This document shows, one piece after another, positions 1 through 12,558 of a DNA stretch of 64,000 nucleotides (position 1 is the first letter of the stretch; every line of letters starts with the position of its first letter). Origin of the DNA: Lycocorax pyrrhopterus obiensis (Eukaryota; Chordata; Aves; Passeriformes; Paradisaeidae); NCBI GenBank assembly GCA_014706295.1, contig JACSVZ010000038.1, positions 3,596,001-3,660,000 on the forward strand, written 5' to 3'. The translations under genes were made by a program, and so were the position numbers. Under the pieces are notes generated by a model that was not told where the DNA came from, made no database searches, and saw only the letters and a program-made list of their open reading frames with translations.

Positions 1-3000
1 TCCTATGTGACCATTCTCAGATGATTCCATGGTTTCTAACCCATCAAAAATCCTTGCTTCTTTGCTGCCACATCAATCTCCATTCCTTCCCAAGCATGGA
101 GATGACAGACTGAAGGACCTCAGTAGCACACCATCTCTCAAACATCAGCACGCCACCCCCAGGCTTATCTCTAGTGAGCCTGGGTTATTCACCTTTGTAG
201 TTTTTCTCACTTTGTCTTTTCACTGCTCTGTTCCCTCCTCAGCAACACTTTCCTGCTGCTCTTCCCTAAGTCCCCAGCCTCCCTGCCACCACAGGTGGGT
301 GATGATGAGGTAACAAAGAATGGTTAGGGAGAAGGAAATCCCACACAAGAATAAGAGTTGGGTTCTTAGGAAGCAAAGGTTATTGAGTTGGAAGCAATCA
401 CTCTGGAACAGTTTCTGGCCTGAGTAATGTTAGAAGCTCCCTGGTAACCCAAGAATCTTCAGTATAGAGTGATGTTATCCCATAGGACAACCATGGTAGT
501 AGGAAGGCCAAAACTGGAAGAGCAGCTGTGTTGAGAGAAGCTACATTTAGGTTGCACTATATTGTTTGAATGCATTTTTTATGTAGCCAAGCAATTTTAA
601 AAAAAAGCAAACAATCCTTGGCAGCAGCAGCAACAGTCTTCTGAACCGTAATGGACACAATTATTATTTGTTCTGAGCGTGGTTTGTTTCTGTGGCTAAG
701 ACTCTGCAATAGAGCACCTTCATGTACACCCTCTTCCATGTTAATAGACTGAAATGTCTGAACTGGCAACTAATTATTTCAGGGGAATGGCTTGCATGAT
801 TTTGCAACAACAGCACATGACTTTTATTTGGGTATCCTCTATTAATACAAACCAAAGGACATCACAAAGCCTTTCTGTTACTTCAAGTAGATTGGTCTGA
901 TACTGCTATGGGCTGTCTGCCTTCTCTGAGCTGGGAAAACAGGATGGAAATGCTTCACTTCTGCTGCTCTGATGATATATTTGTCCAAATTTAAGTTGGC
1001 CCATTTTCTTTGGCATTCTCCATATGGTATTACCATTGGCATTGTGCTCTTCTCCAACAGCACCCAATGCTATGTATTTGTATATGTATTACAAGGACAA
1101 AAGGGACCAAGTGTGATCATCTAATCTGACCTCCTTTTTCAGGACAGGAATAGTCCTCTGTTAATTAATTTTCTTTTAAGTAGAATATACTATTTTAAAA
1201 AAATTTTGGAACCTGCATTACTGCCTTCTGGTGGTCATGAATTCACCACAGTTTCAGGCAAATTATATAAGCCTGTGTCTACCTGACCCTGGAAATGATG
1301 CATAAGCACTCAAGGAGGAAGAAGCAGTCAGCTGCTGCTGTAGAGGAGCTGAACCGAACCTACTAATGCTGATGGTAATGCTGACATTGACACACCAAGA
1401 GGCTGTAGCTTAATCACCATGGATAAACAAACATGCATGCATACAGCACCTGCAGGCAGTGTTAGAGGCTAAAATTCAAATGAGGTTGGTGGTATGAAAG
1501 TCTTAGTCAAGGTGGATGATCCTGCAACTGTCACTGGGACAGCAGCACCTCCAAGTTTTTTCCAGATGCGCCCTCAAATCATCACTTCCCTCAGCATAGA
1601 TTCACATGGTTCCTCTTCCTCTCTTTCCAAGAGAGATCTTAAACTACAGACTGAAGTGTTATGTTGATTTCTGGGGTCTGATTTTGCAATTTGCTTTCCA
1701 TTGGGAGTCTACCCTGTTATTCAATGGCTTTCTGGAAGGAGAAAAACTAAAAACCACAAGACTTCAGAAGATGCAGACAGCTCTAGAGGAAATCTACACC
1801 AATGGCTTTCCTTCACTGAATTGCAGAATCCCCTTAAACCATCTGCTTTCAACCATTCCTCATGAACTTTGTATTTCACTCTCTCAAGTTCTCTCTAGAA
1901 AAAGCACCTTTCTCTTCTTCAGAGACTTTCTATCACTCTGTTAATGACACTCTTCTGTCATGTTTCTTAGGCTCCTAATTTTGACAAAACATCTGTTTGC
2001 CTTGGGGTAGAGCCTTGCTGTAAGACCTCCAAGTGGAGAACTCAAAGGTTCCCAGATCCAGCAGGAATCTCCAAATCTTCCCCACTGTGGAGCATCTCCT
2101 GGAAGCTATATCAGAAAGATACAGGATCTCCTCTTTCAGACTGCAGGTGACACTACATGCATCTCCTTGCCAAACTGCCTTTGTCGTCAAATGGTATCTT
2201 ATACCAAAGGCATATGTAGCTTTCTGCCTATCTTTGTATCTTGTCCAGTCAGCAAGATTTCTGCCAGATCACTCTTATAGATGTTAATATATTAATGCAG
2301 CCTGAAGTCAATAAACCAGCTTTCAGATTAACTACTGAACAGGTTCAGCTTCATAAGCTTTGCCCTTTCTGCTACATCTTTGAAGTATTACAGGGGGAAG
2401 CATGGACTTTTCTTCAAATAGTTCTCCAGAGCTGGTGTCTCAGGGATCGGTTTGCCTCTTTTGGTGCTACAGAAGGGTTTGCTGAGCAAACTTCACCCAC
2501 TGAGACTGCACAGATCTGGTGCCTGGATCTCCCCAGCCCATGAAGGAAGCATGCACAGACAGTACTGGGCTGTGATTCGGAAGGTCTCCATACATGGGAA
2601 GGGTGCACCGAGGTGGCTGTCCTGTGCCAGCACACAACGTAGTCGCATATAGGCAGTCACACTATATGGGATCACTCCTGCCTCCAACCAAGCATCCTTT
2701 CCAAGTTCCCAGACAGGGAGTTTTCTCCCCATTCCCTATCATGGGTCATAAAGCAGATGGGTCATGAGGTGGCCCCAGACGCCTGTGGGTGTTAGGCTGA
2801 GCTCAGGTAGGCATGTGAGGCTCAAGTCCTTGCTCAGAAAAGTGTGGAATGGTGCTGTGCTGGCTGCACGCTGTCAACAGAGGCAACACAAGCTATCTCA
2901 CAGCTCATTACAGAAACTGAGCCAAAGGGAAGACACGTTCCCAGCTTATCAGGCCACCTCCTCTGTGAGCTCTCTGATCTACTTTTCCAGTGATTGCTTC

Positions 3001-5164
3001 TGACCTAGGAGAAGCCCCTGAGAAATCTCACCGTTCATAGCCTGCAGCTAAATGGGCATCTGCAAGCAGCCATGGTGGGGAGACGGCAGCATGGCACGCA
3101 AAGTCTGATTAACCAGATGGAAAATTCCACTCTTCTTCATCACAGCACACCATGCTTGAAGAACTTGGGAAGCAAACCAGCCCTGTGTTTATCTGCTTGC
3201 CAGGCTGCTGCTCTGCTTTAGTCCCATGAATGGTGTACATTTGCCAGGATACCTGCATTATCTGCTCAGCCCTCTTTTAGCACTGTGATAAGAAGTACCT
3301 CTGGAACAGCATCCTGCATACTTTGCTCTGCTTTGAAATATTTTTTTAGCACTGCTGACAGTCAATGCAGTGCAACATGAAGGGTGAGGCTCCAGCATGG
3401 AGACCAGCGGAACCGACCCCTCCTTCAGCTCTGGCCATGCTGAGCACAAGAAACTCGTTCCCCTGACGCTTGCACTCCGTGCACTTCTGCTAAGTGATCA
3501 GCTCCGGACATGTCCTCACCCCAGGTTAACTCAAACCCTGCAACCTCGTGTAAAATTGGTCAAATTTACAGACTCTTCTTACTTAAAGACATGAATGATA
3601 AAGTAACTAATGAATGCCAGCCTTTCAACAATTCAGGAATCCCGGCTGATGGTCTGAAAGCCTTTGTGTGCTCCCAGTAACCATCGCTTTGACTTATTTG
3701 CCCTTCTTCCCGGTGCTTTCCCACACACAAACACACTCTTACCTCCCTGATCTGCAGCTGTGCTCACAGCAGGTTAGTTTAGTTCCCTGTGAAGAGGTGA
3801 GAAAAGCATGCGAGTGTCTGGGCTGAAAAGCCTTGAGCTACAATGTCACTCAGGTCACCAGTGTACAACCAGTGCTAACCAATGGGAATAAATCCCATGG
3901 GAATCACACAGCTGTAAGTCTTGGAAACTATGCTTCACACTGTTAATGTACTATTGCTGGTTCCCTTGCAATACTATGCAGTGAAATGATACAAAACCAG
4001 CAAATAAAGAATTCATTATTAACATACAACATTATTCAGACTCTGTCCCCTAACACTCCTATACCATGGAGTGTCTCACTGCTAATGGCCACAAGGCACC
4101 CGCTGCCTCTGATCGCAGCAGGGAAGAGGAAATGCAGAGCAAGTAGCTCCACAAACGATCCCGATCCTGGCGCGGGGGGAGGCCAGTCGTCCACCTCGTA
4201 GCAGAAACATGCTTAGGCACTGCCAAGAAGGGGAATGAGCCTCAGGAAAGAAGTGATCTCTGAGGGATTTTACTTAGGTATGCAGCAACAAGGTTATTTA
4301 GTAAGGCTTCAATTCCATTATATGCTTCCCTAGGATGAATTTTTATATGCATATATGTTTCATCCACATGTTTAAAACATTGTCTGAAAAACGAGTTGAT
4401 GGGGGAGGTCTGTAAGCACTTTCCAGGTCAGATAATTTTAAATGTGGTGTCAGAAAAGAGAATGAAATTTAAAGAAGTGGTGCTTGCTCAGTCTAACCAA
4501 CCAGGCATCTAGCACAAAAAATTACATCCTGAGTTCTGGTTAAAATGCATATTTTGCATAGGTGTCAGAGAAAATGTAAAAGACCGATAGAAAGCAGTGA
4601 CATAGCCAATATACTGCCTTAGGCAGTTCAGCTCCTTTACAGTCCAAGAGCAAAGCTGCTTCTTGAAGGTCAGAAGTGTATGAACGTCTGTTCACAAAAC
4701 CTGGATTCATGTAAAAACTGTAAGGACAAATTATATTAGTGATATCCCGTACCCTCATCCCCTCTTCCTGTGATGGTGGGAAACGCACTAAATCTCTGAA
4801 AACCAGAAATAAAAAAGAGTATTTCTGATCCTTTCAAGTCCCTTAACATCTTTAATACTTCCCTGGATCGGGAATCCTACCCACATTTGGGATCTCCTGT
4901 ATGATTAACAAAGTCTTCATGCAAAATTGAGCAGAATATTACCTTTCCAGGGTGCTCACCATACCGTCACACTGTAGACCTGGAGTAAAGCTTGTGGAGG
5001 GGGAGGGGGGAGCTCAGACTGGCTCAGGAACCAAGCTCTGCCTGTTCAGGTCGAATGACAGGCTCTGCCCACTCCCAACTTCACAGTAACGCCAGGCACC
5101 GAGCTTTTGAAGATGGAAAGAAATCCTTTGGAGAGGAGGGGTTAGCCACAAGCATCATATCCAC
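1..5164. other. Intergenic sequence, no gene recognised
   Basis: I see no conserved protein, RNA gene or intact transposon here. Open frames are short and without domain signals. The one recognisable piece is a small ancient CR1 relic near 1.1 kb. In human the neighbour on this side is RFX2; I could not identify any RFX2 exon, though an untranslated 3' end would be unrecognisable to me. Confidence 0.6.
1095..1165 (-). mobile_element. Ancient CR1 3'-end relic
   Basis: The phrase GTGATCATCTAATCTGACCT is the reverse complement of the conserved 3' region of old amniote CR1 elements. Only about 70 bp is recognisable and the boundaries are approximate. Confidence 0.45.
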
Positions 5165-5426
5165 GGCTCGTGCCTTGTTCCTTCTTTGTGCCCGTGACTT
5201 CCGCTGGCCCCAGCGAGCGAGGCCCCGTCCCACCCGCAGCACGAGGCCGGGGGGCAGGGGGGTCAGGGCAGGCTGCGGACAGCGGGGTCCGGGGTATCCC
5301 CCAGTGCTCTGTGGAGAGCGGCATGGCTGGAACAGGCACTCGCAGGGCTCAGGGAAATGCCGGGTAGTGGCGTCTGAGGGCAGCAGGGGCTGCAGCGGCA
5401 GGACACAAAAAAGAGCCAGGAAGCCT
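5165..5426. other. Isolated CpG-rich segment
   Basis: About 250 bp is GC- and CpG-rich in otherwise AT-rich intergenic DNA, ending exactly where a solo LTR begins. Overlapping open frames on both strands are a by-product of the composition. It could be the remainder of an LTR, a small orphan CpG island or a promoter. I cannot tell which. Confidence 0.5.
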
Positions 5427-5871
5427 TGATAGGGAAGATGTGTGCTAATGTTTTTACAAACAATTCGATGGGTGAGGGCATGGGTGTTAACGTCTTTGAA
5501 ATGGGTCTTAATGACTCCTGACTTCAAGCAGCAGGTTTGTTACAGAGCCCAGGGAGCTTGGCTCCTGAAACAGACAAGTGGGTCTGCACAGGCCTGAACT
5601 TCTGAACTTTGGGATAGAATGACAGGTTCAAGGGGGAATGTGGTAGGCAGTTCGGGAAGGCTGCACCTTCCTGGTACCTCAGCCAACGGGGAAAGGAAGA
5701 GGGCAACATGCGGCCGGCAGTTTGGGATAAAAGGAGGCTGCGCCCTCCAAAACCTCGATAGAGAGAAAACCCTGCGGGCGTGTGCCCCAGTAGACTCTCT
5801 CCCTTTATCCGAATAAAGTTGTAGGACTCTTCTTTTATGGACACTGACTTTTCAGAGCGTGATTTTCCATA
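5427..5871 (+). mobile_element. Solo LTR, ERVK-like (family 1, plus-strand copy)
   Basis: The element begins TGATAGGG and ends in TTTTCCATA. It carries a TATA box (GGATAAAAGG, about 5728) and a poly(A) signal GAATAAAG (5811-5818). Imperfect 6-bp target duplications flank it: AAGCCT (5421-5426) and CAGCCT (5872-5877). A very similar copy lies on the other strand at 41952-42402. No gag, pol or env sequence is next to it, so it is a solo LTR. Confidence 0.82.
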
Positions 5872-5877
5872 CAGCCT

Positions 5878-6132
5878 GAAGTCAGTCTTGCAATGCTGAG
5901 GGGGACAGAGTCTGCCCTGGGGATAATGTGGACTACCGCTGATAATCTGCTGTTTCCTGGGAACAACGAACCCTTTGCAAAGTCCAACCAAAGGCTGTGT
6001 CCTCTGAAACCTCCAGAGAGACCTCATGGGGATATGCCCCAGTGGATTCTCTCCCTTTATTCGAATAAAGTTGCAGGACTCCTCTGTCTCCTTTGTGGAC
6101 ACTGGCTTCTCTTAGCATGATTTTACATACAA
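5878..6132 (+). mobile_element. Partial LTR related to family 1
   Basis: The last 130 bp repeat the layout of the LTR just upstream: CCTCCAGAGAGACC, CCCCAGTGGA, TTTATTCGAATAAAG (6056-6070) and a GATTTTACATA end. The 5' part is diverged and no TATA box is clear. It is either a decayed older LTR into whose edge the 5427-5871 copy inserted, or a rearranged partner. Confidence 0.6.
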
Positions 6133-8955
6133 TTGCTTCTCTGCCAATTTGGAGGAACCAGTTTCCACAGACCTGATTGTGGGTGAAAGCCAATGAAGCA
6201 ATCTGCCACATTACTCTGCACTTTCCATAGCCTGCCTTCGCTATTACAGACATATCGTTTGTAGCCTTCCTACCTACCTCCATCAGGATCACACTATTAG
6301 CAAGGAAGGGATGGCTCAGTCATTCAGCAGTTTTGTATTTCTAATTATTTTAGGCCAGTGAGGTACAAGGCAGTCAGCAATGCTGCTTTGCAGAGAAGAA
6401 CAGTACCTGAGGAAGGTCCACCACTTCCTTGCATCTTACACACCTAATTTTCCACTTGAAATATTTCCTTTCTGGCTCTGGAGACAAACAAGTATCAGCA
6501 CCATGGGCCAGCTGTCATAAACATACTTGTGGCTCTGATCTGCTTGGAACCTGATGGACCTCATCAGCAGAATGGCAACAATAATCTGAATAATCTTTGT
6601 AGAAGATGCTCACTTCTACTGCTTTAAAACAAGAAAAGTTTGACTACTGGAAACTGATACTGGATTTGTACAGTGTTGCTGTGAAAGCGTGTGTAAGGTT
6701 GTTTTGCAAAGCTGAGGAAGGAGGCTGATAGTACATTTTGAGTGTGTTTACATCAAGCTTTAAAAGTCATGAAAGCTTTTTTTATTAAAAAGAAGCAGCA
6801 AAATGTGTTCCCTTTGGGTTTTGTTTACATCAAAATTCATGTTTTCATATTTCAGCAAACTTTTTGTTGTACAGTTGCCTCCTCTGCATAAATCTCACAT
6901 CTAAAAACTTCTGTTGTCCACCCTAGCACTTTCTCATTTCTAGTTTGCACATGAGCACTTAGCTTGGAAAAGGGTGACTCATCTTCCTTTAATCTGAGAT
7001 GGCACCCAGCAAATGAGATGCTGAAGGAAACAGACAATTGTTCATGTCCAGCATGGGAAGTGACACCCCTGTCCATGTGTGGCAGTGGGAGCAGGGAGTG
7101 TTGCTGCTACATATGCAAAGCATGCAACAATGTGGGTATTTGTGATATCTACTGAACTGCAGAGATCAGGGTACTTTTGCTGGAGAATCAGTCTTTGTGG
7201 TTACAAACACTCCCCCCCCCCTTAGTCCCAGACAGGAATGCAAAAAGCTGTGCTGTCTAACCCTGCAGCTCCTCCCCTAGGGAAGCCTATTCCATCTTTT
7301 AGAGCCTTTTGGAAGCTTCAGTGGAGCTAAGGGGCTCTTTGGTGCTAAGGGGATTCTCTTCAATGACCCCTCTGCTTACAGTGGCAGAACCCTCTTCAAG
7401 GGCAAGTTGCAGAGAATTGTCCAGTTCAGCTCCCTGTAATGTGCCGTTTTCTGGCAGAGGTGGCAAATGCAGTGTTGCTGGTTTCTTAAGTTTTCACTGC
7501 CTGGTACAGGAGCACAGGGTATAAATTGGCCAGGAATATTTGGTGCCATCTACCCTGGGTGGTGCAAGGTACCTGCATTATTCCAGGTGGCATGTTGTTG
7601 CTATGCCTGTGCTTGGCCCCAGAGTTAAGTCTTAGGAGCAGGGAGCTGGAGCTGGTCCCAACTTGTCAGTGCGGCTGGTGTTGTTGCTTGTCTGTGTCAC
7701 TGCAGGAATTTAATTACTGACCATATTCCTTTCCTGTACAGCTCTGATAGGCTGATATTCCCCCATTGCATCTCCAGCATGACATCTCTTGGACAGTGCC
7801 TCCTGTAATCTTCCTGAAGGTAAGATGTGCTGGTGTAAGTGGTGGCAGGAGCAGTATCAAGGTAGACTTCTGAAAAGTTATCTGGGCTCTCTGCACTTGC
7901 CTTCTCCAGTGGCCATAAAGAACACTGATTTGAGAAATGAGGGCGGGCATGCTACCACCCTGGTGCCTTGGGATCTTCCCCCACACCCTGACCTCAGCAT
8001 TTCCAGCACTCTGACCCTTCATGCTCCCTGGTGTGAGAGCATGTGCCTAGCCTGTCCACTTTGGCTGAGCAGAAAGTTGCTGTGTCCATGCCTAATGTCC
8101 CCCAGATGCTAAGCTCACCATGGTGTTAACCAGGGAGGAGTGTGTTTGAATTCATACTGGAAAATTAGAAACACATGGGAAGCCTGTGCTCAATTGCAGC
8201 TGCTCAGGGAGGGTCGTGAGAGGGGTCAGGGTTGCTCTAGTTCATGGCTAACATAGGTCTAGTGCCCTCGTTGGCAAAGGTGTAGTGCCCTGCTCAGCAT
8301 GGCCAGAGGACCAAGCACTGTTCCTGAGATAGAGCCATAGCTGAATATGCAGATCCCCATCCTTAGCCAGATGCCTTCGTCTGTGTGCCTCATGCTCTGC
8401 TTGCTACAGATGTTTCTCTGACATCTCAAGTCTAGGAAGGTGCCATTTAGAATAAAAGATGGAATTCAATACCCAGTGATTTCCCAAGAAAATATTCTAA
8501 CTGCCTAATCACAAACTTGTGGCAAAAGTCACACTGGATAACCCCAACAAGCAACAGCCTTTGGGACAGACACTGATAATGAGGCACATGAGAACCAACA
8601 CCCAAAATATTTATTTCTTCCTTAATATGCACCACAGTTTTAAATGTCCACAGTCTGTAATTCCAATTTTCCGAATTGTTGTTGATGGTAGTTTTCAAGT
8701 ACTAGATTGAAGCTAAGACAGGCCTCAACTGCTTTTGTTATGTTCCAAGCTGCTGAAGGATCTTTAAAAACATAACGAAGGTAAAGATTGAAGATACCCA
8801 AGGTACCGATTGTTTGCAGGTGTATCAGCAAACCTGTCTGTTTAATCATTTTCCTGTAAGTCATTCTCCTGCTGTACAACCTGCACAGACCTGAACTCAT
8901 GCACGACCTTGCCTCAGACTCCACTGGCCATCAGACTTCCTGCCTCTCCCAAGTT
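6133..8955. other. Intergenic sequence, nothing recognised
   Basis: This is a moderately AT-rich unique-looking sequence with only short, unconvincing open frames on both strands and a C10 run at 7212-7221. I recognise no repeat family, RNA gene or conserved exon. Confidence 0.55.
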
Positions 8956-9196
8956 GCTGAACCTCCAGGTGAAGGTTGGGGAACAACGTCCCTCCCACCG
9001 TCAGCAAAGAGCAGGTCCAAGACGACCTGATGGAACTGAATAGGCACAAATCTATGGAGCCTGATTAGATGCATCCCAGGGTCCCGAGGGCTGATGTAGT
9101 TGCCAAGCCACTCTCCTTCCTATTTGAAAAGCCATGGTGGTCAGGTGAAGTCCCAGTGATTGGAAAAGGAAAACATCAATCATACTTTTAAACAGG

Positions 9197-9628
9197 TGTC
9201 ATGCTTTTAAGCCCAGCTGGAAATTCAGCCTTACCAGCTGCCATAAGAGAGAAACAAAAGTCAGAGATAAGAGTAATTTACTGGAAACAGTAATGTGATA
9301 AGAAAACCAACAGTAACAGCAACAATTTTAATAACAGAAGTATACAAAAAGAGGGTGATTTACATTCAAAAAAGTGCTCACTGACCGACCAAACAACCAA
9401 CCAACCTGGCAGGTGCTGCATGGTTCTGAGACAATGAAGAAAATGGCCCCTGGGCCTGCCATGTGCACCTTTTTCCCCCTTCCTTCTCAGAAATGAGAAT
9501 CCCACACTTCCACCCCACCTCCCCTGATGTGATGTCGATGGTATAGAATAACAACCTGGGCACGCCCACAGAGCTCCAGGTTCTGCCTCCTCATGGCTAC
9601 TGCAAGAACATTAACTCTGTCTTGGCCT
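9197..9628 (-). mobile_element. Solo LTR nested in CR1 (LTR A)
   Basis: The element starts TGTCATGCTTTTAAGCCC on the plus strand and shares the ATTTACTGGAAACAG and GATAAGAAAACC phrases with the LTR at 11624-12027. CR1 sequence lies on both sides. The right terminus has lost its expected CCAGGACA end and no target duplication remains, so the right boundary is approximate. Orientation is from resemblance to LTR D. Confidence 0.7.
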
Positions 9629-9672
9629 GTGGAACTACATACCAGTGACTGTCACCTCTGTGCCTGGGAAGG

Positions 9673-10241
9673 TGTTACAGGTTCAGGAGGATGCCCGTGC
9701 ACAAAAAACTCAAGATGCACTTAGAATTGCAAAGCAAATTAATTTTATTAGTCGCATTAGCCATTAATACATACCGATCGTGGGATTCTTGAGAAGCTGC
9801 CGAGCAAGAGAAGGAGATGGAGCATGGCTTCTGAGCTGGAAGGGTAGGGAGGCACACCTTTAGGGTGTCCCCTGGATGAAAATGGCATGCATCTTTTCTT
9901 CCTCTCCCTGCCACACCTTATATCTCCTCCTCAGGAGTAGCCAGTTTCAACATCATCTCATGTGGGGCCAGTGCGTGAGATGAGGTCATAACAGCCCATG
10001 ATAACACCTCCATGCCAACAATGGCTTTATTGTTTATTATTTCCCTTTCACAGGTTGAATCCTACCCGGTGACCAATACATGGTTTCATTTCTGAAAGTT
10101 AAAGTCCTATCAACTAACAATAAGGTCTTCTTCTACATTATTGTGTCTAACAATAAGGTCGTCTTCTACATTATCTTGTTGACGTGCACAACAGCAGACC
10201 AAGTATGGCAGGCCTTAGACACGTCTTTGGTCCCTGACACA
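9673..10241 (-). mobile_element. Solo LTR nested in CR1 (LTR B)
   Basis: The ends are TGTTACAGG and CTGACACA, flanked by GAAGG (9668-9672) and GAAAG (10242-10246), a 5-bp target duplication with one change. CR1 reads through when the element is removed. On the minus strand there is a poly(A) signal AATAAAA (about 9743-9749) and a TATA-like GGAGATATAAGG (about 9922), so the LTR points left. Confidence 0.82.
10116..10181 (+). repeat. 33-bp tandem duplication inside LTR B
   Basis: Two adjacent copies, 10116-10148 and 10149-10181, begin AACAATAAGGTC and share TCTTCTACATTAT. They differ at a few positions and diverge at their ends. Confidence 0.8.
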
Positions 10242-10461
10242 GAAAGTACTGGAGCAGATTTTCATGGAAGCAATGTTAAGGCACATACAAGACAAGGAGT
10301 TGACCCGAGACAGCCAGCACAGCTTCACCAAGGGCAGGTTGTGCCTGACTACTTTGGTGGCCTTCTATGATGGAGTTACTGCAACAATTGACAAGGGAAG
10401 ATGACCAATTTTATCTACCTAGACTTCTGTAAAGCCTGTGACATGGTCCCACGTGGCATCC

Positions 10462-11568
10462 TGTTGGGGTTTTAGAAGTTCTCCTTTTGTTTTCTTTTTC
10501 TCTTGAAGAATTTTCCCCATACATGTTGCCAGGGGGACAAATTACTGGGTACTTAAGAGAGACAAAAGACCTGGCCACAGGGGGAGGGGTCCAACTGGCT
10601 ACTCTCTTTCACCTGGGGTTTTCTTGTGTAGGGCGGGGGATGCTGCGAGATTTGAACTGGGAAAAAGGGGATGGGTACTGCCCCTAACTTCTCTTGTTCT
10701 CCCTGCGTTCGTTCAGAGGGAGAGGAGGGCTGCCGTCGTCGTGGAGAGTTTGTTGCCGCTGCAAGCTTCTGCTTTCTGTTGCCTTCCTTCTACTGTGAGT
10801 GGAGCTTGCTCGCTGGAGTGGCTGTTACACTGGGACCCTAACACCCCACCTCACTAAAAGAGGGACCTTTTCACCATCTGCTCGGGCGCCTCAGGGAGAA
10901 ACCCCAGGATCCCAAGCCTGCCATTCCCTGCCCCGCTGGGAGCCGGGCCACGGCCGCCCTGCCCCTGCCGTCGCTTCGAGCCTTCACTGCACTGTAGCCC
11001 CACAGGCCCTGCTGGCTGAGACCTCCTGGGGTTTCCGCTGCAGCTCCGGAGTTTGATATGTCTCGTCTGCCACCCCGGATCTGTGCTCGTCCCTGCTGTT
11101 CCAGCCTGCTGTTCCCAAGGGTCCGGCCGGGCACCGGGATCAGCCGCCCAGAGGGTTTGTGAAGCTTTTTCGTCCATTCCTTTCCCAGGACCCCGAGCCG
11201 CCATCACCGCGTGCTCCCCGAGCTCGCTCCGGAGCGCCCCCTGCAGCCGCGGGGGAACCATCGCACCCGCCCTGCTCCCCGGGAGCCGCCAGCGCCCCTG
11301 CCGGCTGTGAGCGGAACTGCACCGGAGGGGAAAGGGCCTGTGGGTTTGTGGTTCTGTTTGCTGTTACTGCCATAGTTATTGTTGCTTGTTTGCCTTGTCA
11401 TACATATATATACATTAGTAAAGAACTGTTATTCCTATTCTTCATACTTTTGCCTGAAAGCCCCTTAATTTCAAAATTATAATAATTCGGAGGGAAGGGG
11501 GTTACATTTTCCATTTCAAGGGAGGCTTCTGCCTTCCTTGGCAGACACCTGTCTTTCAAACCAAGACA
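10462..11568 (+). mobile_element. Long solo LTR nested in CR1 (LTR C)
   Basis: This 1,107-bp element starts TGTTGGGGTTTTAG and ends CCAAGACA. The 5-bp flanks CATCC (10457-10461) and TATCC (11569-11573) differ by one base, and CR1 continues across it. The interior is GC-rich, followed near the 3' end by a decayed poly(A) signal (AGTAAAGAACTGTTATTCC, about 11416). Overlapping open frames inside it follow its composition and are not genes. It resembles avian ERVL-type LTRs. Confidence 0.82.
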
Positions 11569-11623
11569 TATCCTTATCTCCAAATTGGGGAGACATGGAT
11601 TTGAAAAGTGGACTATTTGGTGG

Positions 11624-12027
11624 TGTTGTGATTTAAGAATGGTATTCTCCAGTTTAGTACTCCCACTAACACCATGAGTTGCTTCCCCTCCACCCCCCTC
11701 CAACTGGAGGCTCAAAAGGCAAAGATCATGGGTTGACATAAGAACAATTTACTGGAAACAGCAATGAGATAAGAAAACTAACATTAACAGCCACAATATT
11801 AATAACAAAAGGTACAAGAAAAATAAATTATTTTCATGGAAAGCCCCCCAAAATAAACAATACCAGACCATTCTGTCCACCATGTTTTCTCAACTGGAAG
11901 GAACCACTTCTTCCTGGACAAGACAGAGAGAGAGAGTCCCTTTTATGTCAAATAACATCTGGGCCTTAGCCACACCCCCTCTTGACTACTGCAAAAAATT
12001 AACCCTGCGCTGTCTGAAACCAGGATA
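11624..12027 (-). mobile_element. Solo LTR nested in CR1 with perfect target duplication (LTR D)
   Basis: This 404-bp element starts TGTTGTGATTTAAG and ends CCAGGATA on the plus strand. Identical GGTGG flanks lie at 11619-11623 and 12028-12032, and CR1 resumes exactly. On the minus strand it has GACATAAAAGGGAC as a TATA box. It is related to LTR A. Confidence 0.88.
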
Positions 12028-12073
12028 GGTGGCTAAGAAATTGGCTGGATGCCACAGCCAGAGATATATGATC

Positions 12074-12558
12074 TGTTGAGGATTATAATAAGTTTACTTA
12101 TAGAATATTGGAAATTATTTGTGTAGGTTGACGTTTAATTGTAATTTGCTTACAATTTAACATGAGTGAGCCCTGCTCAAAGCTTGGCTTTGAGGTGAGC
12201 TGCAAATGAACTCCATGAACATGAATGGCTGAGCAGGGGAGGAGACAGAGATCTGTAGACTGTAGGTCTTCAGATAAACTGAAACCCTGGAGGGCCCCAA
12301 GGTTGCCCCAAGCTGGAAGAGAAGAGCAATTAATGGTCTGCCACGTGGATATGGAGAAAGAATCCAATGAGGTTTTAGAAGACCCCTGATCATAAATTGC
12401 CATTGGACCAAGAGGCATCTGCAGAGCATGTGACGAGCATGTGAAGGTCAGGTGCACAGACTGTGAGCAGATAAAAGCCCAGGGGTTGCACTGTTCAGGG
12501 TTGTTCTTTGGAGGCACCAGCTCAAGCTGAAATAAACTGGCTGCCTCATAACCTTCTC
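12074..12558 (+). mobile_element. Solo LTR in CR1 (LTR E)
   Basis: The element starts TGTTGAGGATTATAAT directly after CR1 sequence. It has a TATA box GATAAAAGCCC (about 12470) and a poly(A) signal GAAATAAACTGG (about 12530), and CR1 resumes at AGAAGAGAAGGCTCTGGGG. No matching target duplication is visible and CR1 sequence is missing across the site, so a deletion accompanied or followed insertion. Confidence 0.65.

Noticed and set aside
5524..6102. A 192-codon minus-strand open frame as a possible gene
   Set aside because: It runs antisense through two related LTRs, and an equivalent frame appears in the inverted LTR at 42 kb, so it is a repeat artefact.
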